Shown here one piece after another: positions 27,016-35,266 of a DNA stretch of 64,000 bases. Position numbers and translations under genes: made by a program. Each line of letters starts with the position of its first letter. Within the stretch, counting starts at the first letter, position 1. The notes under the pieces are model-generated. The model saw nothing but the letters and a program-made list of their open reading frames with translations. It did not search any database and was not told where the DNA came from. The stretch is from Acidobacteriota bacterium. GTDB taxonomy: Bacteria > Acidobacteriota > Vicinamibacteria > Vicinamibacterales > SCN-69-37. The stretch is from the NCBI GenBank assembly GCA_005799825.1, contig SYFT01000004.1, positions 37,363-101,362 on the forward strand, in the 5' to 3' direction.

Positions 27016-28029
27016 ATGTCGACGCCGATCCTCGAGTTCGTGCTCAAGAACTATAAAAATTTCAACTCCCGGGCCACGCGCGATGCCCTGATAGCGTATT
27101 GGGCCCATGTTGACAACGGCGGGCGGATGTTCTGGGCCATGGCGGGCGCGATGTCTTCAGCACAATTAGGTATCACGCTGGCTCCGGCTATACGAGAGGG
27201 ACTCGTGCATGGTCTTTCGGTGACCGGCGCGAATCTTGAAGAGTCGCTATTCCGCCTTGTAGCCCACGACAGCTACAAGGACTTTCCGGAGTACCGCTAT
27301 TTCACGAAGCAGGATGACACCCGCATCCTCAATGAGCGCATGCGTCGCGTGACCGACACGAGTATTCCGGAAGACGAAGCATTTCGCGCTGTCGAGAAGT
27401 TCGTCGTGCCGATGTGGAAGCGCGCAAGCGAGAAGGGCGATCGACGCTTCTGGCACGAGTACTTCTACGAGCTGGTGCTGACGATCGGTGATGATCTTCA
27501 CGAGGGCAATCCAGAGGAATCGTGGCTGCTCGCAGCGGCCCAGGCCAACCTGCCCATTGTGGTGCCAGGATATGAAGACTCCACGTTTGGCAATATCTTC
27601 GCCGCGCATGTCAAGGCCGGCGACTGCCACGCGAGCATCGCGAAGTCGGGCATTGAGTACATGGGCGCATTCTACGATCAGTACGGCGCGTTATCTGAAG
27701 GCGCCGGCGTCGGGTTTTTTCAGATTGGTGGCGGGATTGCGGGCGACTTTCCGATTTGCGTGGTGCCGTCACTGAAGTACGACATGGAAAGGGAGGCCAA
27801 GCCCTGGACGTACTTCTGCCAGATCTCAGATTCGACCACGTCGTACGGATCGTATTCTGGCGCCACTCCGAATGAAAAGATCACCTGGGACAAACTGACC
27901 GAAGACACCCCGATGTTCGTCATCGAGTCGGACGCAACAATTGTCGTACCCCTCATGCTGAGCGCGCTGCTCGAGTGCAAGCGCCACCCGACCGAGGCCC
28001 GGGCGCTGATGGAGTCTGCCGCCCGCTAG
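27016..28029 (+). CDS. Deoxyhypusine synthase family protein (possible homospermidine-synthase-like function)
   Basis: GGRMFWAMAGAMSSAQLGITLAPAIREGLVHGLSVTGANLEESLFRLV; ITWDKL region corresponding to catalytic-Lys SWGKI of DHS. Confidence 0.8.
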   Translation: MSTPILEFVLKNYKNFNSRATRDALIAYWAHVDNGGRMFWAMAGAMSSAQLGITLAPAIREGLVHGLSVTGANLEESLFRLVAHDSYKDFPEYRYFTKQDDTRILNERMRRVTDTSIPEDEAFRAVEKFVVPMWKRASEKGDRRFWHEYFYELVLTIGDDLHEGNPEESWLLAAAQANLPIVVPGYEDSTFGNIFAAHVKAGDCHASIAKSGIEYMGAFYDQYGALSEGAGVGFFQIGGGIAGDFPICVVPSLKYDMEREAKPWTYFCQISDSTTSYGSYSGATPNEKITWDKLTEDTPMFVIESDATIVVPLMLSALLECKRHPTEARALMESAAR

Positions 28030-28186
28030 TGGCCTGTCCTGGTCATGTGTGCCGTGCGTTTCCACTGGGGCATCCCGCCTGGCGGCGTTGCTCGTCGCTC
28101 AAATACAGTGAGTATTCTCACTCCTCGCGCCTGGCCATCCAGGCGCCGCAACGGAAAATCACGGCACACATGACCAGGACAGGCCA
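28030..28186. repeat. Intergenic inverted-repeat element, 157 nt, 27-bp perfect terminal arms
   Basis: TGGCCTGTCCTGGTCATGTGTGCCGTG (28030-28056) / CACGGCACACATGACCAGGACAGGCCA (28160-28186), with internal secondary dyads. Confidence 0.93.
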
Positions 28187-28189
28187 GTA

Positions 28190-29509
28190 GTGATGGACAC
28201 TCTCACCGGCTGGGGCCGGTTGCCTGAGCCCGGGCGCGAGTTGCTCGACGAAGACTTCGAGACGCTCACTCGCGGCGCGGTGTTGTCGCGCGGACTCGGC
28301 CGTTCCTACGGCGACTCGTCGCTGCCGGCAAACGCCTCAGACCGGGTTGCCAATTCCCGATTTGCGAATCGCATCATCGCCTTCGATCAAAGCACAGGGG
28401 TATTGCGCGCCGAGGCGGGGCTTACGCTGGTCAATCTGGTGCGCCTCATGTTGCCGCGAGGATGGTTCCCACCCGTGGTGCCAGGAACAAAGTTCGTGAC
28501 GCTTGGCGGAATGGTGGCCAGTGACGTGCACGGCAAGAATCACCACCGCGAAGGTTGTTTCGGCGCGCACGTGCGCGCCCTCCGCGTGCGGCTGGCGGAC
28601 GACCGGATCGTGGAATGTTCCCGCGAATCAGATGCGGACTTGTTCGACGGCTGTCTCGGCGGGATGGGGCTGCTCGGACACATCCTCGAGGTGGAGTTCG
28701 CCATGCACCGCATTCCATCGCCGTGGATCTGGATGGAGCGCGAGCGGGTCTCTGATATTCAGGCATTTCTCGAGAGCATTGCGACTGCGGCTCCGCAGTG
28801 GCCCATGACCATGGGCTGGATTGATTGCGTCAAACGCGGCAAGGGCATGGGCCGCGGGCTGCTGATGGCCGGCCGATGGGCGACGACCGAGGAAGCTCCC
28901 ACTCGGCATCCGGGTTCGCCACACGAGATCACCATGCCCATGGAACTTCCCAACTGGGCGCTCAATCGCACCACCACAGGTTTCTTTAATGCCGGCATCT
29001 TCTGGGGCCACGTCCGCAACCGCGCCTCGGCTACGATGGCACCCGAACGGTTCTTCTTCCCGCTTGACGCCATCCTCGAATGGAATCGTGCGTATGGGCC
29101 ACGTGGGTTCACGCAGTATCAGTGTGTGGTACCGCGGGCGGCCGGACCTCCGGCGGTGTACGAATTCATGAAACGGCTGACGACGCTTGGTGCGGCGTCG
29201 CCGCTCTGCGTCATCAAGGACTGCGGGCCGGAAGGCCGCGGCGTCTTGTCGTTCCCCCTGGAAGGGACGTCGATTGCCGTGGACATGCCGGTGTCGGCCG
29301 ATATTCAGCGCGTGGTGAATGGCCTGAACGAGTTCATTATCTCGGTGGGGGGCCGTGTGTATTTGACGAAAGACCGCTTCACAACGGCCGAACACTTTCG
29401 GGCAATGGAGCCGCGTCTGCCGCAGTTCCAGGCACTTAGGGCCAAATGGGATCCCACCGGGCGGTTGCGAAGCGCGCAGTCGCGCAGGCTGTTTGGAGAC
29501 AAGGCATGA
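28190..29509 (+). CDS. FAD-binding oxidoreductase, DprE1-like
   Basis: SRGLGRSYGDSSLPANA, GMVASDVHGKNHHREGCFGAHV, GGMGLLGHILEVEF, C-terminal GGRVYLTKDRF. Confidence 0.85.
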   Translation: MMDTLTGWGRLPEPGRELLDEDFETLTRGAVLSRGLGRSYGDSSLPANASDRVANSRFANRIIAFDQSTGVLRAEAGLTLVNLVRLMLPRGWFPPVVPGTKFVTLGGMVASDVHGKNHHREGCFGAHVRALRVRLADDRIVECSRESDADLFDGCLGGMGLLGHILEVEFAMHRIPSPWIWMERERVSDIQAFLESIATAAPQWPMTMGWIDCVKRGKGMGRGLLMAGRWATTEEAPTRHPGSPHEITMPMELPNWALNRTTTGFFNAGIFWGHVRNRASATMAPERFFFPLDAILEWNRAYGPRGFTQYQCVVPRAAGPPAVYEFMKRLTTLGAASPLCVIKDCGPEGRGVLSFPLEGTSIAVDMPVSADIQRVVNGLNEFIISVGGRVYLTKDRFTTAEHFRAMEPRLPQFQALRAKWDPTGRLRSAQSRRLFGDKA

Positions 29510-30246
29510 AGGCAGTGGTGTTTGGCGGAACGGCAGGCATTGGCCGCGCAGTGGCCCAGAGGCTGGCCGCGCGCGGTGACCTTGTGTTTCTGCTGGGCTA
29601 TGACGAGGCGAGTCTCGCGCGCAGTGCGGCGGATCTTATGGCACGGCATCCACAGCAGGCCCGGGTTCAGTGGGCGCTTTGCGACATGGAATCGCCGTCC
29701 GGTTTCGCCGCGGCACTCGACGCTGCCGACGTGGCGCTCGGCAACTTCGACGCGGCCATCGTCACCGCCGCGATGTTTGCGACGCAAGCCGAACTGGAAG
29801 CTGATGTCGAACTCACTCGACGGCTGACGACGGTGAACTTCGCCAATACGGTGACGTTCTGCGAGCACGCGCGAAAACGGCTGCTCACACACGGCGGGGG
29901 ATGGCTGACCGTGGTGTCTTCGGTGGCCGGCGACCGCGGGCGCAAGCCGGTGGCCATCTACGGCGCAAGCAAGTCCGGCGTGTCCACGTACCTCGAAGCG
30001 TTGGACCACAAGTTCCGTGCGGCCGGCCTCTGGGTGTTGTGTGTGAAGCCCGGCTTTGTGAAGACGGCGATGACGGCCAACCTCAAGGTGCCGCCATTTG
30101 CCGGTCAGCCCGACGCCGTGGCGCGTGACATTGTCTCGGCGATGGACCGCAAGCGCCCGCTCATCTACACTCCGGGCATCTGGCGACTGGTAATGCTCGT
30201 CATCAAGCACCTACCGCGGTTTGTCATGCGCAAGATAGAGTTCTGA
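29506..30246 (+). CDS. SDR family oxidoreductase, DprE2-like
   Basis: ATGA overlap with DprE1-like gene; FGGTAGIGRAVAQRLA, VVSSVAGDRGRKPVAIYGASKSGVSTYLEALDHKF. Confidence 0.82.
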   Translation: MKAVVFGGTAGIGRAVAQRLAARGDLVFLLGYDEASLARSAADLMARHPQQARVQWALCDMESPSGFAAALDAADVALGNFDAAIVTAAMFATQAELEADVELTRRLTTVNFANTVTFCEHARKRLLTHGGGWLTVVSSVAGDRGRKPVAIYGASKSGVSTYLEALDHKFRAAGLWVLCVKPGFVKTAMTANLKVPPFAGQPDAVARDIVSAMDRKRPLIYTPGIWRLVMLVIKHLPRFVMRKIEF

Positions 30247-30318
30247 AAGGATCCCCCTTGTTGTCCGGATCCTGCTGCCTGAGGCACTGGCCGACCAGCG
30301 GGTCCGGCTGATTCCCAA

Positions 30319-30516
30319 TCAGGGCCGCTTGCTCGGTGGCGCCAATCGCGTGAACGCTTCAAGGCACAGCAGGCCACTGCCCACCGCGGGGTGAATGGCT
30401 TTCGTGGTGGTCGGGTAGAACGGACATCCCAGCTGGCAGTGGGCAGAGGCTTCGAGCCTAATTGTCGACGGCCTGACCTGCTCCATTGGCCGGAGAAGCA
30501 TCTCACGGATGGGCAA
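30319..30516 (-). pseudogene. Radical SAM protein N-terminal fragment with altered Cys motif
   Basis: RPSTIRLEASAHCQLGCPFYPTTTKAIHPAVGSG: CxxxCxxC position reads CQLGCPFY; ORF ends after 65 aa. Confidence 0.6.
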
Positions 30517-30520
30517 CGGG

Positions 30521-30907
30521 TCAGTGGCTCAGCAGATCCACCAGGCCCCTGTCGGCTTCGGGCAGATCAAGGGCCTTGAGGTCGCCCCGGGCCACCCATC
30601 GCATTTCCTGTCCAAGCTGAGGCGCCGGCTCGCCAATGAGCGTGGCGCGCCGAAAGTGCAGGCGCACTGTGCGTGAGGCATAGCCGTGTTCCACAGTGAA
30701 AATCTCTTCGCCGACTTCGCAGCGCACCGCCAGTTCCTCGTTAAGTTCGCGAGAGAGGCACGCCTCATGACTCTCACCCTCATCACATTTGCCGCCGGGG
30801 AATTCCCACGTGCCCGCCAGGTGCGCGCCTTTCAGCCTGCGGGTCATCAGGAAGTGTCCGTCGCGTTCGATGACGGCCGCGAGGACAACGATGATCGGGG
30901 AGGTCAT
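30521..30907 (-). CDS. NUDIX hydrolase (MutT / 8-oxo-dGTP diphosphatase-like)
   Basis: WEFPGGKCDEGESHEACLSRELNEELAV Nudix box; starts within the stop of mutY (ATGA overlap). Confidence 0.88.
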   Translation of the reverse strand: MTSPIIVVLAAVIERDGHFLMTRRLKGAHLAGTWEFPGGKCDEGESHEACLSRELNEELAVRCEVGEEIFTVEHGYASRTVRLHFRRATLIGEPAPQLGQEMRWVARGDLKALDLPEADRGLVDLLSH

Positions 30908-31587
30908 CGGCGCTTCGCCACGAAGGAATAAGACGTACAGCCCCGTTTCATCACGCAGGTGGGACACCGCGGTGCACGGGCCGTGCAAACGGTGGCTCCA
31001 AAGTCCATCAAGGCTTGATTGAAGTCGAAGACGTGTCTGTGGGGCAACATCAGGCGCGACAGTTCCCAGAGCCGTTTCACCATCGCATGACTCTTGAGCT
31101 CACCCTTTCCCACGAAGATGCGGAAGAGTACGCGAGCGACATTGGTGTCGAGTATGGCGGCGCGTTTGCCGAAAGCGAAACTCATCACCGCTCCGGCGGT
31201 ATAGGCGCCGATGCCCTTGAAAGACAACAGGGTCTCTTCGTCTCCGGGCAGTTCGCCGCCGTACTTCTCCATGGACTCGCGCGCGATCGCCTGAAGGCGG
31301 CGGGGACGGCTGTTGTAGCCGAGTGGATACCACGTGCCGACGACATCGGCTTCGGACGCTTCGGCGAGCGCTTCCAGACTGGGATACCGACCGAGCCATT
31401 CGTGGTATTTCGGCAGCACCCGGTCAACTTGGGTCTGCTGCAACATCACCTCAGAGACAAGGATGTGGTACGGGTCGCGGGTGTTGCGCCACGGCAGGTC
31501 GCGCCCGTTCTTGCGGTACCAGTCGAGCAGCCTGCGTCGAAACCACTGGCGTCGCGCTGGGAGTGGCAGGGGGGATGGATTCTTCAC
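30904..31587 (-). CDS. mutY: A/G-specific adenine glycosylase, glycosylase plus FeS domains only
   Basis: GTG start; LPWRNTRDPYHILVSEVMLQQTQVDRVLPKY, GIGAYTAGAVMSFAFGKRAAILDTNV, C-x6-C-x2-C-x5-C (CTARAPRCPTCVMKRGC); no C-terminal MutT-like domain. Confidence 0.9.
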   Translation of the reverse strand: MKNPSPLPLPARRQWFRRRLLDWYRKNGRDLPWRNTRDPYHILVSEVMLQQTQVDRVLPKYHEWLGRYPSLEALAEASEADVVGTWYPLGYNSRPRRLQAIARESMEKYGGELPGDEETLLSFKGIGAYTAGAVMSFAFGKRAAILDTNVARVLFRIFVGKGELKSHAMVKRLWELSRLMLPHRHVFDFNQALMDFGATVCTARAPRCPTCVMKRGCTSYSFVAKRR

Positions 31588-31614
31588 AGTCGCCACTATA
31601 ATCGGCTGAGGCCA

Positions 31615-32154
31615 ATGAAGATTTACACTAAGACCGGCGACAAGGGCGAAACGGGCCTGTTCGACGGCACCCGAGTCAGCAAAGGCGACCCCCTCGTGGA
31701 CGCCTACGGCGAGGTGGACGAAGTTAATGCGTGGCTGGGTTACGCCAGGGCCGAAGGTGTAGGCGCCGAGATTGCCGCGATGCTCGAACACCTGCAGCGC
31801 GACCTCTTCGCCCTTGGCGCCATGCTGGCCGACCCCCGGCACCGCATTGCCGTGCGCGTCGAAAAGGCCCTGCTCGGAGAAGCCGATGTCGCGCGGCTCG
31901 AAGGGTGGATCGACACCCTGGAAACCGGGGTCGCGCCTTTGCAGCGATTCATCCTCGCCGGCGGCACTCGCGCCGGCGCCGTGCTGCACCTGGCGCGAAC
32001 GGTGTGCCGTCGCGCTGAACGGCGCGTGGTGGCGCTCGGGCACGAGGCGGTCGATCCGAATGTCCTCATCTTCCTGAATCGCCTTTCAGACCTGCTGTTT
32101 GTCATGGCGCGTGCCGTCAACGCGCGCGCGGGCGTCGCCGAAACCGAGTGGTGA
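31615..32154 (+). CDS. Cob(I)yrinic acid a,c-diamide adenosyltransferase (PduO type)
   Basis: MKIYTKTGDKGETGLFDGTRVSKGDPLVDAYGEVDEVNAWLGYARAEG; ARTVCRRAERRVVAL. Confidence 0.92.
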   Translation: MKIYTKTGDKGETGLFDGTRVSKGDPLVDAYGEVDEVNAWLGYARAEGVGAEIAAMLEHLQRDLFALGAMLADPRHRIAVRVEKALLGEADVARLEGWIDTLETGVAPLQRFILAGGTRAGAVLHLARTVCRRAERRVVALGHEAVDPNVLIFLNRLSDLLFVMARAVNARAGVAETEW

Positions 32155-32167
32155 GCCCGGCAGCCGC

Positions 32168-33052
32168 GTGCTGATCAACGACGCGTACGCGACGTGCCAG
32201 CGACTGGCGCGCCGGCACTACGAAAATTTCCCGGTCGCCTCGTGGTTGATGCCTGCGGATGCACGCCCGCACATCGCGGCCATCTATGCCTTTGCGCGAA
32301 TCGCCGACGATTTTGCCGACGAAGGCGCTCGGGAAGCGGGCGACCGGCTCGCGCTGCTGGCGGATTGGCAACGCCGCCTCGACGAGGCCGCCGAAGGCCG
32401 AGTGGTTCTCGTCGGGCACCCCGAACATGATGCCGTCTGTGTGGCGCTCACCGAAACACTTCGCGGCTCCGCCGCCGATCATGGCCTCCTTAGCGACCTC
32501 CTCAGCGCTTTTCGGCAGGACGTGACGACCAAGCGCTACGAAACATGGGCGGAGGTGCTGGACTACTGCCGGCGGTCGGCCAATCCCGTCGGACGCCTCG
32601 TGTTGCTCGTCACCGGATACCGGGACGAGGCTCTGGCGCGACGGTCTGACGCAGTCTGTACCGCCCTGCAGTTGACCAACTTCTGGCAGGACCTGGCGCG
32701 GGATTGGCGCAATGGTCGGCTGTATATCCCACTCGAGGTGGCTCGCCACCACGGTGCTCAACTCGTGGATTTGGACCACGGGAACTGGACGCCCGGGTGG
32801 CGCGCAGCCCTCGCCGACGTGGGTGCACGAACTCAGGCGTTGTTTACGGAAGGTCGGCCCGTGGCCGACAACGTGCGGGGGCGCCTCAGGTGGGAACTGC
32901 GAGCCACCTGGCTGGGTGGCCGGCGCATCCTCGACCGGCTGACCGCGGCAGACTACGATGTCTTCCGCACCCGGCCGTCTCTCGATTGGCGCGACGCGGC
33001 GGGGATTGCTGCAGGCGCGGTGACCTGGCAACGTTCACGCGTGACGTCATGA
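32168..33052 (+). CDS. hpnC: Squalene biosynthesis protein HpnC
   Basis: HYENFPVASWLMPADARPHIAAIYAFARIADDFADEG; CRRSANPVGRLVLLVTG; LTNFWQDLARDWRNGRLYIPLE. Confidence 0.9.
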   Translation: MLINDAYATCQRLARRHYENFPVASWLMPADARPHIAAIYAFARIADDFADEGAREAGDRLALLADWQRRLDEAAEGRVVLVGHPEHDAVCVALTETLRGSAADHGLLSDLLSAFRQDVTTKRYETWAEVLDYCRRSANPVGRLVLLVTGYRDEALARRSDAVCTALQLTNFWQDLARDWRNGRLYIPLEVARHHGAQLVDLDHGNWTPGWRAALADVGARTQALFTEGRPVADNVRGRLRWELRATWLGGRRILDRLTAADYDVFRTRPSLDWRDAAGIAAGAVTWQRSRVTS

Positions 33053-33897
33053 CTCGAAAGACCAGCTTCTATTACTCGTTTCTGGTGCTGCCGTCGGCAG
33101 AGCGCAAGGCGATCACCGCCGTGTTCGACGTCTGCCGCGCGATAGACGACGCGGTGGACCTTGAGACAGACTCTGTTCGAGCCATTTCCGCGCTGAGCTT
33201 CTGGCGCGACGAGGTGGATCGCGTCTTTGCCGGCAGCCAGCCGAAGACGCCCCAGGGCCAGGTGCTGCAGCCGTTCGTCAAACCGTTCCGCTTGCCGAGG
33301 CAGCAGTTCGACGCGCTCATCGACGGCGTCGGCATGGACGCCTCGCCCATGCGCTTCCAGACGTTCGAGGATCTCGAGCCCTACTGTCACCGCGTGGCAT
33401 CGTCAGTCGGCTTGATGTGCGCCGAAATCTTCGGCTACAAGGACCCGGCCGTGCTCACCTACGCGCGCGAACTCGGGGTGGCGCTGCAATTGACAAACAT
33501 CCTCCGCGACGTCGGCGTGGACTACCGGCGCGGCCGCCTGTACCTGCCGCTTGCCGACCTGGCGGCGTGCGGCTGCGCCGAGGAAGACATCCGTCGCGAA
33601 GTGGCGCAGGCAGGGCAGGGTGTCCAGTTACCTCAGGTACGCGCGGCGTTGGTGCAGCATGCCGCAAAGGCCCGCGCATTCTTCGCGCGCGCAGTGGATG
33701 TGTTGCCTCGCGAAGACGCTTCGCGATTCGTAGCCGCCGAGATCATGCACGGCATCTACTTCGAGCTACTCAAGCGGATCGAAGTCGCCAACTTCGACGT
33801 GTTCAGCCAGCTCGTGCGAGTGCCGCGCCCGGCGCAGGCGCGACTGGCACTTCGCACATGGTGGGTCCTTCGCCGTGGCCGAATTCCGCAGCACTGA
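33049..33897 (+). CDS. hpnD: Presqualene diphosphate synthase HpnD
   Basis: TSFYYSFLVLPSAERKAITAVFDVCRAIDDAVD; YCHRVASSVGLMCAEIFGY; LQLTNILRDVGVDYRRGRLYLP. Confidence 0.9.
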   Translation: MTRKTSFYYSFLVLPSAERKAITAVFDVCRAIDDAVDLETDSVRAISALSFWRDEVDRVFAGSQPKTPQGQVLQPFVKPFRLPRQQFDALIDGVGMDASPMRFQTFEDLEPYCHRVASSVGLMCAEIFGYKDPAVLTYARELGVALQLTNILRDVGVDYRRGRLYLPLADLAACGCAEEDIRREVAQAGQGVQLPQVRAALVQHAAKARAFFARAVDVLPREDASRFVAAEIMHGIYFELLKRIEVANFDVFSQLVRVPRPAQARLALRTWWVLRRGRIPQH

Positions 33898-35266
33898 CAA
33901 GTGCGACGTCGTGGTCGTTGGCGCGGGCTTCGCGGGCCTGAGCGCGGCTGTGCGCCTTGCTGTGCGAGGCAAGGCTGTGACGGTCGTCGAAGAAGCGCCC
34001 AGGCTGGGCGGTCGTGCGACGGCATTCACCCACCGCGAGAGCGGGCAACGGCTCGACAACGGCCAGCACGCGCTCTTCGGCTGTTATCGCGAGACCTACG
34101 ACTTCCTGCGCGTCATCGGCACGGCCGATCTCGCGCCCCTCGACCCTACGCTTCGCTTGACGATGGCGGATGCGAGGGGACGGACGTCTACGCTGACCTG
34201 CCCCGCGTGGCCGCCGCCGTGGCATCTGGTGGGTGGCCTTCTCAAGTGGAACGCCCTGCCGTTGCGTGACCGCTTTGCCGCCACACGACTGGCGAGCCTG
34301 TTCTCGGTGGTCAGACGCGAGGGCGCCGAGGCTGCGGCCGCGCGCGTGTCACCGGACCTCACCGTCACCGACTGGCTTCGCCAACACCGCCAGCCGGCGT
34401 CGCTCTGCGAGTGGTTGTGGCATCCGCTGGCTTTCGCCGCCCTGAACCAGGATCCGGGCGTGGCCGCGGCTCGGCCGTTCGTGCGGGTTGTTGGTGAACT
34501 CTTCGGTCGCGCTCCCGGTGCGGCGTCGCTTGGGGTGCCAAGTGTGCCGCTCGATGAGTTGTACGCGGAGCCGGCCGCGAGATTCATTGAGAGTCGCGGT
34601 GGGAACGTGTTGCGTGGCACCACAGCGCTGGTGGACGTGGACCCGGTCGGGCGGGAACATCGCGTCTACGCGGGTGAGGACATTCTCTGTCCAGGCGCGG
34701 TCATCAGCGCGGTGCCGTGGCATGCGTTTGACCGCCTGTGGCGCCACGAGGTGCCGGAGCGGCTGGCTGGAATCGCCGAGGCCGCGCGTCAGATGGAGGC
34801 GGCGCCGATCGTGACGGTGAACCTGTGGTTCGACCGGCCGGTGATGACCGAGCGTCAGGTCGGGTTGGTCGGGACACAGTTTCATTGGGCGTTTCATAAA
34901 GACGTCGGCTGTCGTTTTGACGAGGGTCGACAAAAAGACACCCGACGTCTTTACTCACTCGTTGCCAGCGGCGCCGAGGGGCTGCTGCGGCAGGAAAACT
35001 ACGAACTGGCGGCGCTGGCTGAACGCGAATTACGTGCCTGTGTGCCGGACGCTGCCGCGGCAGTGTGCGAACGATCGCTTGTGGTGCGAGAATCCCGCGC
35101 GACGTTTTCACTGGCGCCCGGCGCGCCGCCCCGACCCAGCACCCAAACGCAGGTACCCGGCATATTTCTCGCGGGCGACTGGACCGACACCAGATTGCCG
35201 GGGACGATCGAAGGCGCAGTCCTGAGCGGTCATCGCGCGGCCGCCGCGGCTATGATCACTCTGTGA
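33875..35266 (+). CDS. hpnE: Hydroxysqualene dehydroxylase HpnE, carrying an in-frame palindromic insert
   Basis: VVVVGAGFAGLSAAVRLAVRGKAVTVVEEAPRLGGRATAF; GVPSVPLDELYAEPAARFIESRGG; insert DVGCRFDEGRQKDTRR coincides with palindrome 34898-34952. Confidence 0.88.
   Translation: MAEFRSTDKCDVVVVGAGFAGLSAAVRLAVRGKAVTVVEEAPRLGGRATAFTHRESGQRLDNGQHALFGCYRETYDFLRVIGTADLAPLDPTLRLTMADARGRTSTLTCPAWPPPWHLVGGLLKWNALPLRDRFAATRLASLFSVVRREGAEAAAARVSPDLTVTDWLRQHRQPASLCEWLWHPLAFAALNQDPGVAAARPFVRVVGELFGRAPGAASLGVPSVPLDELYAEPAARFIESRGGNVLRGTTALVDVDPVGREHRVYAGEDILCPGAVISAVPWHAFDRLWRHEVPERLAGIAEAARQMEAAPIVTVNLWFDRPVMTERQVGLVGTQFHWAFHKDVGCRFDEGRQKDTRRLYSLVASGAEGLLRQENYELAALAERELRACVPDAAAAVCERSLVVRESRATFSLAPGAPPRPSTQTQVPGIFLAGDWTDTRLPGTIEGAVLSGHRAAAAAMITL
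34898..34952. repeat. Imperfect inverted repeat inside hpnE, related to the hairpin at 4774-4825
   Basis: AAAGACGTCGGCTGTC...GACAAAAAGACACCCGACGTCTTT; 21 nt AAAAAGACACCCGACGTCTTT (34932-34952) identical to 4801-4821. Confidence 0.9.

Noticed and set aside
31015-31614. N-terminal 200 aa of ORF 31015..32154
   Set aside because: Antisense to mutY; the adenosyltransferase starts at 31615
30904-32043. Full 379-aa minus ORF as a long MutY with an N-terminal extension
   Set aside because: The first ~150 residues are antisense to the cobalamin adenosyltransferase gene; the MutY domain begins at the GTG at 31587
32168-35266. hpnCDE as a novel terpene cluster
   Set aside because: The hpnC-hpnD-hpnE squalene pathway is established; only the palindromic insert in hpnE is unusual
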